Positions 1-7,544 of a stretch of DNA of 55,827 nt are shown in pieces. The DNA lies in the NCBI GenBank assembly GCA_046091665.1, contig JBJTCD010000056.1:1-55827 (forward strand). The letters run 5' to 3'. This stretch comes from CAIUPE01 sp046091665 (lineage in GTDB: Bacteria > Pseudomonadota > Alphaproteobacteria > Rhizobiales > Beijerinckiaceae). Below the pieces are notes generated by a model. The model was not told the origin of the DNA and did no database searches. It saw nothing but the letters and a program-made list of their open reading frames with translations. Each line of letters opens with the position of its first letter. Within the stretch, counting starts at the first letter, position 1. A program made the position numbers and the translations under genes.

Positions 1-278
1 TCGGGCTCAACAAGAAATCTTTAGCTGTCGGCACAAAAGCCACTTTGTTTATACGTCCTGAAGCGATGCAATTTGGTGCACAGGGCGAAAACAATTTGTC
101 CGGCACAGCGGCCGATGCGGCCTATGAAGGCATGACAACGCATCTGACGATGAAGGCCCATGATGGCTCGAGCATTGTTGCGACATTAACGGGCGCACCG
201 GCGCGTGAATTTCCTCCACAGGGTTCGTCTGTGTCATTTGCCTTCGCAACGCGCGATGCGCTCATCTTGTCTGCATGA
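1..278 (+). CDS. ABC transporter ATP-binding protein, C-terminal fragment (PotA-like)
   Basis: This is the last ~91 codons of a gene cut by the left edge; the frame is open from base 3 and ends at the TGA at 276-278. The fragment contains TLFIRPEAMQFG, the typical core of the TOBE domain that follows the ATPase domain in PotA/UgpC-type import ATPases, and ends in a short beta-rich tail. The ATPase motifs themselves lie outside the window. It is followed 11 bp later by two inner-membrane permease genes in the same direction, so it is the energising subunit of the same importer. The substrate cannot be read from the fragment. Polyamine-, putrescine- and 2-aminoethylphosphonate-type importers all share this architecture, and the neighbouring 2-aminoethylphosphonate genes make the last a reasonable but unproven guess. 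Confidence 0.8.
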   Translation, partial: GLNKKSLAVGTKATLFIRPEAMQFGAQGENNLSGTAADAAYEGMTTHLTMKAHDGSSIVATLTGAPAREFPPQGSSVSFAFATRDALILSA

Positions 279-289
279 GCGATTAGATC

Positions 290-1306
290 ATGTTGAGTTC
301 AACCGGACATCCTTTCATCTTCCTGCTCCCGGTTATCGCGATTGCGATTTTCGGGGTGATGGCGAAATTTGAACCAAAGCCGGTCGGCGTTACGAAGAAA
401 TCTTTTTTTGAACGCAACGGAACACCGGTTGCGATCTATCTCATCGTAGCTGTGGCCTTCTGGTCTCTCTTCATGATTGTGCTGCCGCAGCTTTTCATGG
501 TCGAGATGTCCTTCCGTCCGAAATTGCCGCCAATTGAAATGGGTGGACCGAAAGATCTCTATACATTCGAGAATTATCACTACTTCATCTATGGCTCGAC
601 CACGAGCAGCGACGCGATCAATTGGGTTCACATCAAGGCTTTCTTTCTGACAATCTTCGCCAGTCTTTTGGTTGCGATCTTCAATTTTGCGCTGTGCTAT
701 CCTTTGGCTTTCTATATGGCGCAAGTGGCGCGCCCCGCCCGTGTTCGCTTTTTGCTCTTGCTGTTGATTGCGCCTTATTGGGTGAATGAGATTCTCAGAG
801 CCTTCGCCTTCAGAATCATTTTTTCGAGCGGCGGCCTTATCAATAAAATACTTCTTGGAATGGGATGGGTTGATCAGCCCTTCGACTTCATTGGCAACGA
901 CATCGCGCTTTATGCCGGTCTTGGCTATGCCTATATGCTGATGATGATCTTCTCGCTTTATAATGCGATTGAAACGCTTGATCATGCGCAGATTGAAGCC
1001 GCACGCGATCTGGGTGCGCCGTGGTGGCACATTCATGCTTTCATCGTGATTCCCTTCGCGAAACCCGGTATCGCGTCGGGGTGCACACTTGTGTTCATGT
1101 TGAGTGCAGGCTCGCTGGCAGCACCGCTTGTGCTTGGTGGCCCACGGTCATTGTGGTTCACGCCCATTCTTTATGACCGCTTCTTCCAAGCCTTCAACTG
1201 GCCACAAGGAGCAGCCTATGCCTTTATCTTGTTGCTCGCCTGCGTGAGCTTTGTTCTTCTTGTCTTGCGCTTGGGTCGCCTCTCTCTCGGGGAGATCGCG
1301 AAATGA
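290..1306 (+). CDS. ABC transporter permease, PotB type
   Basis: This 338-residue integral membrane protein has about seven hydrophobic segments. Near residues 236-260 it carries the EAA loop (EAARDLGAPWWHIHAFIVIP) that docks onto the ATPase subunit, which identifies it as a binding-protein-dependent transport permease. It is longer at the N terminus than the usual ~290-residue PotB because an extra hydrophobic segment (residues 8-25) and a basic stretch precede the normal first helix. It starts 11 bp after the ATPase stop and shares an ATGA overlap with the next permease, so the three genes form one operon. The periplasmic binding protein is not in the window and probably lies to the left. 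Substrate is unassigned: polyamines or aminoethylphosphonate are candidates from family and context. Confidence 0.85.
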   Translation: MLSSTGHPFIFLLPVIAIAIFGVMAKFEPKPVGVTKKSFFERNGTPVAIYLIVAVAFWSLFMIVLPQLFMVEMSFRPKLPPIEMGGPKDLYTFENYHYFIYGSTTSSDAINWVHIKAFFLTIFASLLVAIFNFALCYPLAFYMAQVARPARVRFLLLLLIAPYWVNEILRAFAFRIIFSSGGLINKILLGMGWVDQPFDFIGNDIALYAGLGYAYMLMMIFSLYNAIETLDHAQIEAARDLGAPWWHIHAFIVIPFAKPGIASGCTLVFMLSAGSLAAPLVLGGPRSLWFTPILYDRFFQAFNWPQGAAYAFILLLACVSFVLLVLRLGRLSLGEIAK

Positions 1307-2193
1307 GTTCAAAGACGGTGATGAATGTGATGCTGGCCTTTTACATGGCCATCTTCTTCGGCTTTCTGTTTGGCCCGCTTATTGTAATGGGCGTATCGGC
1401 CTTCAACACATCCACCTATCCGCAAGTCTATCCGATTGAAGGCGTAACTTTGTCGTGGTTCGATAAATTGTTGAATGATCGCGACATGGTCTATGGTTTG
1501 AAAAACAGCCTCTGGATTGGCATGTGGGTGGTCGTACTCTCCGTGCCGCTCGGCCTCGCGGCCGCGATGATGATGAGTCAGATCTACTCAAAAGCGCGCT
1601 CTTTCTATTATGTAATTGTTGTTTCGCCGGTGCTCACCCCCGGCGTAATTATCGGGATCTCGACCGTCGTTTTCTGGCGTGATCTGACAACAGCCACGAA
1701 TTCCAAATTTCTTTATGATGGTGTGTTCATGGCCGTGCTCGGTCAATCGAGTTTTATTTCGGCCTATTGCATGCTGATGTTCATGTCACGCTTGAACCGT
1801 TTCGATCGCGCGCAAGAAGAAGCGGGACTTGATCTTGGTGCTTCGCAAACACAAGTGTTTTTTCACATCTTGTTGCCCTTCTTGCGTCCGGCGATTTTCT
1901 CATCCGCCGTTTTGGCGTTTCTTTCATCTTTTGAAAACTACAACACAACGACTTTCGCCATTCTCGCCGATAAGACTTTGACCACAGTTCTGGCCGGACG
2001 GGTCCGCCAAGGAACAACGCCCGCAATCAGTGCTTTGGCTGTGTTGATTATAGCGGTCACAATTGTCGGCGCGATCATTTATGAAATTGTCAAACGTCGC
2101 GAGGATCGCGAGCGGCAGGCACGCCTTGATGCCGCGCATGCGGCGGAACTGCGCGAATTGGAATCAATCGAGAAGGCAACGCATCACGCATGA
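1303..2193 (+). CDS. ABC transporter permease, PotC type
   Basis: This 296-residue second permease of the importer has about six membrane segments and the EAA loop EEAGLDLGASQTQVFFHILL around residues 173-192. Its start codon overlaps the stop of the first permease by four bases (ATGA at 1303-1306), indicating translational coupling and equal expression. The C terminus (from about residue 262) is a charged cytoplasmic tail rich in Arg and Glu, longer than in typical PotC. The gene ends immediately before a strong hairpin terminator. Together with the upstream PotB-like protein it forms the transmembrane channel; specificity would be set by a binding protein outside the window. Confidence 0.85.
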   Translation: MSSKTVMNVMLAFYMAIFFGFLFGPLIVMGVSAFNTSTYPQVYPIEGVTLSWFDKLLNDRDMVYGLKNSLWIGMWVVVLSVPLGLAAAMMMSQIYSKARSFYYVIVVSPVLTPGVIIGISTVVFWRDLTTATNSKFLYDGVFMAVLGQSSFISAYCMLMFMSRLNRFDRAQEEAGLDLGASQTQVFFHILLPFLRPAIFSSAVLAFLSSFENYNTTTFAILADKTLTTVLAGRVRQGTTPAISALAVLIIAVTIVGAIIYEIVKRREDRERQARLDAAHAAELRELESIEKATHHA

Positions 2194-2226
2194 AAAAAGC
2201 CCGCTATCAGCGGGCTTTTTATTTTT
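2193..2226. terminator. Bidirectional intrinsic terminator
   Basis: A GC-rich stem GCCCGC (2199-2204) / GCGGGC (2210-2215) with a 5-base loop is flanked by a run of A on the left and T on the right, so it works as a rho-independent terminator on both strands. It starts in the stop codon of the PotC-type permease gene (+ strand) and lies 20 bp beyond the stop of the ureohydrolase gene (- strand), separating the two converging operons. Confidence 0.9.
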
Positions 2227-2245
2227 CCGATAAAGATGCCAAAGT

Positions 2246-3214
2246 CTATTTTCGCTTCGCGCGCGCCGTTGCCAACACGCAGAGAATTTCAAACAAAATA
2301 TTCGCGCCGCATTGCGATGTGATCGTGCCATTGTCAAATGGGGGCGAGACTTCGACCATGTCCGCGCCAATGAAATCAACCCCATCAAGTGCGCGGATTA
2401 ATCGTTGCGCTTCGATCATCGTAATGCCACCAGATTCAGGCGTGCCCGTTCCCGGCGCAAAAACCGGATCGAGACTATCGATATCAAAAGAGAGATAGGT
2501 CTTGCCGCTGCCCGCAATACGCTTTGCCTCTTCCGCGGCCCAGCGCCAACCTTTGTCGTTGAATTCTTCCATATAGACAACGCGCATGCCACTCTCATGG
2601 CTGAACTTCCACATATCCTTGCTGTTGATCGAGCCGCGAATACCGATTTGAATCACGCGCTTCGGATCAAGAAGCCCTTCTTCCACCGCACGCGAGAAGG
2701 GTGCGCCGTGATGAAATTTCGATCCGAGATAATCATCACCCGTATCGCAATGCGCATCGATATGAATCATGCCCACCGGACCATCTTTTGCAATCGCGCG
2801 CAAGATCGGGAGGGAGATCGAGTGATCGCCGCCAACACCGAGTGTTGTTACTTTGGCGGCTTTGAATTTTGCTAAATAATCTTCGATTTCCTTATGCGCA
2901 GCAATTAACTCATAAGGACCTTCAAGAAATGCATCGCCGCAATCGGCGACGCGCACGAGATCAAAAGGTGTTATGCCCGTAGCCTGATTGACGCGACGAA
3001 TGAGCGTTGTCTGTTCACGCACGGCGCGTGGCCCGTGGCGCGTCCCTGTGCGGTTAGTCACGCCGCCATCAAACGGAACGCCAATCACACCGATATCCAC
3101 ATCGTGAAGTGAATCGACGAGCGGTGTTCTGAAAAAAGTTGAAACTCCTGAATAACGCGGGCGGAGTTGCGGTTCGCTCATTTCAGGATAGCGCTTCAAA
3201 TCTTTCAACGTCAT
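2246..3214 (-). CDS. Agmatinase/arginase-family ureohydrolase
   Basis: This 322-residue binuclear manganese enzyme hydrolyses a guanidino compound to an amine plus urea. The metal-binding motifs are all present: GGDHS (~residue 128), DAHCD (~152) and SFDIDSLDP (~243). The stretch GSKFHHGAPFSRAVEEGLLD resembles agmatinase, guanidinobutyrase and guanidinopropionase members rather than true arginases. The start has a good ribosome site (AAGGAG, 8 bases upstream). It is the last gene of a tight run mocR-ackA-ureohydrolase (12 bp after ackA). The natural substrate is not decidable from sequence: agmatine is the default, but a guanidino acid or taurocyamine-like compound would also fit. No urease or carbamoylputrescine genes are nearby. 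Confidence 0.85.
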   Translation of the reverse strand: MTLKDLKRYPEMSEPQLRPRYSGVSTFFRTPLVDSLHDVDIGVIGVPFDGGVTNRTGTRHGPRAVREQTTLIRRVNQATGITPFDLVRVADCGDAFLEGPYELIAAHKEIEDYLAKFKAAKVTTLGVGGDHSISLPILRAIAKDGPVGMIHIDAHCDTGDDYLGSKFHHGAPFSRAVEEGLLDPKRVIQIGIRGSINSKDMWKFSHESGMRVVYMEEFNDKGWRWAAEEAKRIAGSGKTYLSFDIDSLDPVFAPGTGTPESGGITMIEAQRLIRALDGVDFIGADMVEVSPPFDNGTITSQCGANILFEILCVLATARAKRK

Positions 3215-3226
3215 AAGTGTAACTCC

Positions 3227-4414
3227 TTAAAGATGAGGCAAGAGAGACAAAGTCGCACGCGCGATCAATGCCTCTTCATTCGTTGGAATGACAAAGGCCG
3301 CCGGATGTGTCGAGCTGCTGATCTGATGATCGCGTTTGCTATTGGCGCTTTCATCAAGCGCAAGACCGAGATGGCTTAATCCTGTAATGACTTCGGCGCG
3401 CAATTGGGAATCATTTTCGCCGATGCCGGCGGTAAAGATCAGCGCATCAAGACCATTGAGCGCTGCGGCAATTGAGCCGATCTCACGGATGACACGATAA
3501 GTGAACATGGAAAGTGCCAAGCGAGCATCGGCATTTTCTGCAGCCACTTTGCGAAGCGTACGCATGTCATTTGAAAGGCCGGAGACACCCAAAAGACCTG
3601 ATTGATTATAGAGCAGTTTTTCAACCGCCTCAGGGCCTAATTTTTCTTCACGCATTAAATAGAAAATAACTGCAGGATCAATACTTCCTGTCCGCGTACC
3701 CATCATCAACCCGTCTAAAGCGGAGAAACCCATTGTGGTTGCAACGCTTTGTCCGTTGATCATACCGCAAAGCGAAGCGCCATTACCGAGATGCGCAACA
3801 ATCACACGACCTCTTGCTCTTTCTGCATCGCGTGCCGCAAACGCCTCCGCAATAAAGTGATAGGAAATACCGTGAAAGCCGTAACGCCTTATGCCCTTTT
3901 CTGTCAGGGCTTTCGGCAGAGCGAAATTACGCGCGATATCCGGAATCGTTGCATGGAAAGCCGTATCAAAACATCCTATTTGTGGTAATTCCGGCAGTAA
4001 TTCAAGAAGCGATTCTATCGCTGCAAGATTATGCGGTTGATGCAAGGGCGCGAGTGGAATGAGCTTTTTAAGTTCAGCGATTGCCGCGGCATCAAGTTTT
4101 ATGGGCTTTATGAAATTCGGACCGCCATGCACAATGCGATGGCCGGCGCCAACGAGAGCCTTTAATCCATAAATATCATCAACCGTTTTGAGGAAGAGAC
4201 CGAGTGCTTCTTTATGTGATGTCTTCGTGCCAGACGACATCACCTCTTTGATGTCTTTATGTCCGTCTGCAAAACGCATCCAAAATTCAGCGTCGCGGCC
4301 GATGCCATCCACTTGTCCGCGTGCGCATTCCTGAACAGAGCCTTGCGCATCAATCGTCATCAATGCGCATTTCACGCTCGATGAGCCTGCATTGATGATG
4401 AGAATAAGACGCAT
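3227..4414 (-). CDS. ackA: Acetate kinase
   Basis: This 395-residue cytoplasmic enzyme interconverts acetate + ATP and acetyl phosphate + ADP. Family signatures are clear: INAGSSSVK at the N terminus, GHRIVHGG (~residue 92), CFDTAFHATIP, RYGFHGISYH, a glycine-rich phosphate loop VAHLGNGASLCG and the C-terminal TAGIGEND. Length matches the family (~400). It sits 11 bp behind the MocR-type regulator and 12 bp before the ureohydrolase, so all three are probably co-transcribed. No phosphate acetyltransferase (pta) is in the window, which is unusual because ackA and pta are normally adjacent. It may handle acetate released by the neighbouring PhnA reaction or acetyl phosphate from another pathway; that link is inference. 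The ribosome site is weak, suggesting coupling to the upstream gene. Confidence 0.95.
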   Translation of the reverse strand: MRLILIINAGSSSVKCALMTIDAQGSVQECARGQVDGIGRDAEFWMRFADGHKDIKEVMSSGTKTSHKEALGLFLKTVDDIYGLKALVGAGHRIVHGGPNFIKPIKLDAAAIAELKKLIPLAPLHQPHNLAAIESLLELLPELPQIGCFDTAFHATIPDIARNFALPKALTEKGIRRYGFHGISYHFIAEAFAARDAERARGRVIVAHLGNGASLCGMINGQSVATTMGFSALDGLMMGTRTGSIDPAVIFYLMREEKLGPEAVEKLLYNQSGLLGVSGLSNDMRTLRKVAAENADARLALSMFTYRVIREIGSIAAALNGLDALIFTAGIGENDSQLRAEVITGLSHLGLALDESANSKRDHQISSSTHPAAFVIPTNEEALIARATLSLLPHL

Positions 4415-4425
4415 TAAAAACCCGT

Positions 4426-5988
4426 TTATAGATCGCGATAGGCTTCGGCAAGCGCGGCAATACCGGACTCAATTCGTTCTTGCGGTATGGAGGCAAAGCC
4501 AAGTCTGAGGAAATTCTTAGGCGGATGATCCTGCATAAAGAAAATATCACCCGCTTCGACGAGTACGCCTTTTTTCTCGGCGCTTGCGGTGAGTGCCGTG
4601 GCATCCAATGTCGAAGGCCCTTCGAGCCAACAACTTGAAACGCCTGGACCAAGTTTCACGCGGAAATCAGGTAAATGTTTTTGTAAAGCGTCGCGTAAGA
4701 GATCGCCTCTCTTGCTGAGCGCTGCCCCTAAACGTCGCATATGTGCTTTGTAATGACCTAAGCCCAAAAACAAAGCGGCCGCGCGTTGATTGTTTGAAGG
4801 TGGATGACGCAGCATCAGGCGACGAAGCGCTCGCAATTCGCGGATGACGGCTGCCGGTGCGATGATATAACCAAGACGCAAACCGGGAGCGAGAATTTTC
4901 GAGAGTGAGCCAACATAAAGTACACGACCCGAGTGATCAAAACTTTTAAGTGCCGGCGTTTCACGACTGTCAGGCGTTAATTCGGTTTCGTAATCATCCT
5001 CGATGATGATGAAATCTTGATCAATCGCCTTTTGCAAAAGATCCATGCGTCGCTTTAACGGCATCGTCGCTGTTGTCGGACATTGATGACCCGGCGTCAC
5101 ATAAAGATAATCGCAACGGTCGAGTTCGTCGGAAAGAATGAGCCCCTCTTCATCAACGGGGAACGGCTCCACATGATCCGTCATCGTTGCAAAAATATTG
5201 CGTGCATCGGGATAGCCGGGATCCTCAACGCCGATGCGTGTTTCATTTGACAACAAAAGACGCGCGAGAAGATAAAGCGCTTGCTGCGCACCGATCGTGA
5301 CGATGATCTCGTCAGGATTGGCCCAAATGCCGCGCCGCGGCAAAACATGAAGACGCAATTGATCGATCAATTCGGGATCATCGCCATCAACGAGATCGCG
5401 CGCCCAATTGAGAATCTCGAGAACACTCAAGGCCCCGCGCGCGCATTCGCGCCAATCATTGGTGGGGAAAAGTCCCGGATCAAATTGGCCATAGAGGAAA
5501 GGATAAGGATAACGCAACCACTCGCGCGGTTTGACGATGTTGCGCCGTGTCGAGGGTCGCATCGTAAAACGCTCTGCCCAATTCGGATCATTCGGATGAT
5601 CGGCGCGGATCTCGACCGATTCTTTCGGCCTTCCCGAGGCAGCGCCCTTGATGAAATAGCCGCTGCGTTCGCGGCTTTCGAGAAAGCCTTCATCGACGAG
5701 CTGCTGATAAGCGAGCACCACCGTATTGCGGGCAACACCGAGAAGCGTTGCGAGATCACGGCTTGACGGCATCCGCGCATTGCGGGGGATGCGGCGCTCT
5801 TCGATGGCGGCTACGATCATCTGACGGATCTGAACCTGCAGCGAACGCCCTTGATGCGAAAATTTCCGGAAGAGCGCTTCCCAAATGATCGGTTCTTCGC
5901 CGCTCAAGCTTCTCGGCGCAGGATGCTTTTGCGGCTCGGCACGGTTCACTAGCGTATGGTCCTCTGGCGCCCAATAATTTTTCCGCAT
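4426..5988 (-). CDS. MocR-family transcriptional regulator (GntR HTH fused to aminotransferase-like domain)
   Basis: This ~520-residue regulator has an N-terminal winged helix (GntR type; MPSSRDLATLLGVARNTVVL, about residues 73-92) joined to a fold-type I aminotransferase-like domain that binds PLP. The PLP-lysine motif VGSLSKILAPGLRLGY is intact (Lys about residue 364), and DPGYPD and EDDYETEL are also present. Relatives include PdxR, GabR and TauR. The frame stays open upstream to an ATG at 6054, but that codon lies close behind a TTGACA promoter-like hexamer embedded in the operator; the ATG at 5988 is chosen, and a later GTG is possible because no start has a strong ribosome site. It heads a run with ackA and the ureohydrolase, its likely targets. 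Confidence 0.85.
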   Translation of the reverse strand: MRKNYWAPEDHTLVNRAEPQKHPAPRSLSGEEPIIWEALFRKFSHQGRSLQVQIRQMIVAAIEERRIPRNARMPSSRDLATLLGVARNTVVLAYQQLVDEGFLESRERSGYFIKGAASGRPKESVEIRADHPNDPNWAERFTMRPSTRRNIVKPREWLRYPYPFLYGQFDPGLFPTNDWRECARGALSVLEILNWARDLVDGDDPELIDQLRLHVLPRRGIWANPDEIIVTIGAQQALYLLARLLLSNETRIGVEDPGYPDARNIFATMTDHVEPFPVDEEGLILSDELDRCDYLYVTPGHQCPTTATMPLKRRMDLLQKAIDQDFIIIEDDYETELTPDSRETPALKSFDHSGRVLYVGSLSKILAPGLRLGYIIAPAAVIRELRALRRLMLRHPPSNNQRAAALFLGLGHYKAHMRRLGAALSKRGDLLRDALQKHLPDFRVKLGPGVSSCWLEGPSTLDATALTASAEKKGVLVEAGDIFFMQDHPPKNFLRLGFASIPQERIESGIAALAEAYRDL

Positions 5989-6061
5989 GCTTTTTACGAT
6001 TAGCCGGCTTCCACCTAATCGCAGCATGCTCCGTTCATGAGGCCAGACGAGCATGATGGAG

Positions 6062-6086
6062 CCAGTTTGTCAAAACTGGACCAGTT
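6062..6086. promoter_or_regulatory. Operator-like repeat array upstream of the MocR regulator
   Basis: Three half-sites occur in 25 bp: CCAGTTT (6062-6068), AAACTGG (6073-6079) and CCAGTT (6081-6086). The first two form a perfect inverted repeat with a 4-bp gap, the last two another with a 1-bp gap. On the minus strand the array contains TTGACA (6068-6073), usable as a -35 element of the mocR-ackA-ureohydrolase operon. MocR-family sites recalled from the literature often contain CTGGAC- or GTGG-type half-sites, which this resembles. Autoregulation is inferred. No convincing -10 was found. Confidence 0.5.
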
Positions 6087-6098
6087 AGGGCTCCGCTT

Positions 6099-7544
6099 TT
6101 ACATCGGCCAGGGGAGGGAATAGGTCTTCACATTGGTGAAGAATTTCATCGCCTCCATCACGCCTTCTTTCACGCCATTGCCCGAATCCTTGATGCCGCC
6201 AAAGGGCGACATTTCGATCCGATAGCCCGGCACTTCCCAGATGTTTACGGTTCCAACATTCAAGCCTTCAATGAAAGCGGTGATGCGATCAAGCCGATTG
6301 GTGCAGACGCCGGAGGAGAGGCCAAAAGCGGTTGAGTTCGAAATCTCAATGACCTTTTCGACATCATTCGGCACGCGGATGATGGGAACAATTGGGCCGA
6401 ATGTTTCCTCCATCACGAGTTCAGAAGAATGGGGAACATGGTCAACCGTAATCGGCGGCAAAAGCGCGCCTTTGCGCTCCGGGTGATAAAGAATTTTCGC
6501 ACCTTGCTCAGCGGCTTTGAGAACGCGTTGCTCAAATAAAGCGGCGGCTTGTTCATGAACAACGGTGCCTAGATCCGTATCCGGATTCATCGGGTCGCCG
6601 AATTTGATCTTTTGCACTTTCTCGAGAACTTTTGACACAAACGCATCGGCAACTTTTTCCATGCAGAGAATGCGTTTCACGGCTGTGCAGCGTTGGCCCG
6701 AATTTTTTGTAGCGCCCGCCACCGCAAGCTCAGCGGCTTTATCAAGATCGCTGTCAGAAAGATCATCGCAAATGATCAAAGGATCATTGCCACCAAGCTC
6801 AAGTGCCGCGCGTTTATATCCCGCTTTTGTGGCAATCAATTTTCCGACCGTTACACCACCCGTAAAAGTGATAAGCTCGATATCAGGATTCGTGACCATC
6901 TCATCGCCAATATCATTGGGCAAACCGGTCACGATTTGAAACATTTCCGGCGGAAGCCCCGCTTCATAAAGGATATCAGCCAGCGCAATCGCAGTCAGCG
7001 GCGTGAGCTCTGTCGGCTTACAAACCACGCGATTATTTGTTGCAATCGCAGGCGCGATTTTATGGGACACCATATTCAACGGATGATTGAAAGGCGTGAT
7101 TGCAGAGATCGCGCGTACCGGCTCACGTTTTGTATAGATCTTTCGGGACTTGCCATGTGGCGTGAGATCACATGAGAAAATCTGCCCATCATCCAGAATG
7201 GACAGTTGCCCCGCGAGCATGAAAACATCATAGGCGCGGCCGCATTCGTAAAGTGAATCTTTGAGCGAGATACCCAGCTCATGCGTAATTAACGGAGAAA
7301 GCGTATCCTTGCGCGCATTGATCAGCTCTGCAGTACGAAACAAAATTTTTTGACGCTCATAGCGTGTGAGTTTGGGTTTAAACTGCGACGCAATCGAAAA
7401 GGCTTTGCGCGCATGTTCCGCCCGCCCGGCTGGCACTGTGCCCATCACCTCATTTGTGTAGGGATAGTGAACATTCACAACCTCATCGGTTGAAACCTCT
7501 TTGCCACCAATGCGCATTGCGCCTTTGACGATTCCGCTCATCAT
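6099..7544 (-). CDS. phnY: Phosphonoacetaldehyde dehydrogenase
   Basis: This 481-residue NAD-dependent aldehyde dehydrogenase oxidises phosphonoacetaldehyde to phosphonoacetate, the second step of 2-aminoethylphosphonate breakdown. The ALDH catalytic residues are present: Glu in LELGGND (~249) and Cys in NSGQRCTAV (~286). Residues corresponding to those I recall as phosphonate-binding in the Sinorhizobium enzyme (Arg, His, Arg) are found at Arg103, His154 and Arg285, all with the same numbering offset, which supports the specific assignment over a generic ALDH. The start codon directly abuts the phnA stop (7545-7547); a second ATG at 7541 is equally possible. It is the last gene of the phnW-phnA-phnY operon; a 110-bp gap with an operator-like array follows before the MocR gene. 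Confidence 0.9.
   Translation of the reverse strand: MMSGIVKGAMRIGGKEVSTDEVVNVHYPYTNEVMGTVPAGRAEHARKAFSIASQFKPKLTRYERQKILFRTAELINARKDTLSPLITHELGISLKDSLYECGRAYDVFMLAGQLSILDDGQIFSCDLTPHGKSRKIYTKREPVRAISAITPFNHPLNMVSHKIAPAIATNNRVVCKPTELTPLTAIALADILYEAGLPPEMFQIVTGLPNDIGDEMVTNPDIELITFTGGVTVGKLIATKAGYKRAALELGGNDPLIICDDLSDSDLDKAAELAVAGATKNSGQRCTAVKRILCMEKVADAFVSKVLEKVQKIKFGDPMNPDTDLGTVVHEQAAALFEQRVLKAAEQGAKILYHPERKGALLPPITVDHVPHSSELVMEETFGPIVPIIRVPNDVEKVIEISNSTAFGLSSGVCTNRLDRITAFIEGLNVGTVNIWEVPGYRIEMSPFGGIKDSGNGVKEGVMEAMKFFTNVKTYSLPWPM

Noticed and set aside
299..1036. 245-codon open frame on the minus strand over the PotB-type permease gene
   Set aside because: It is antisense to a clear membrane protein gene, has a composition of His/Arg/Asn typical of a reversed coding strand, and shows no recognisable domain.
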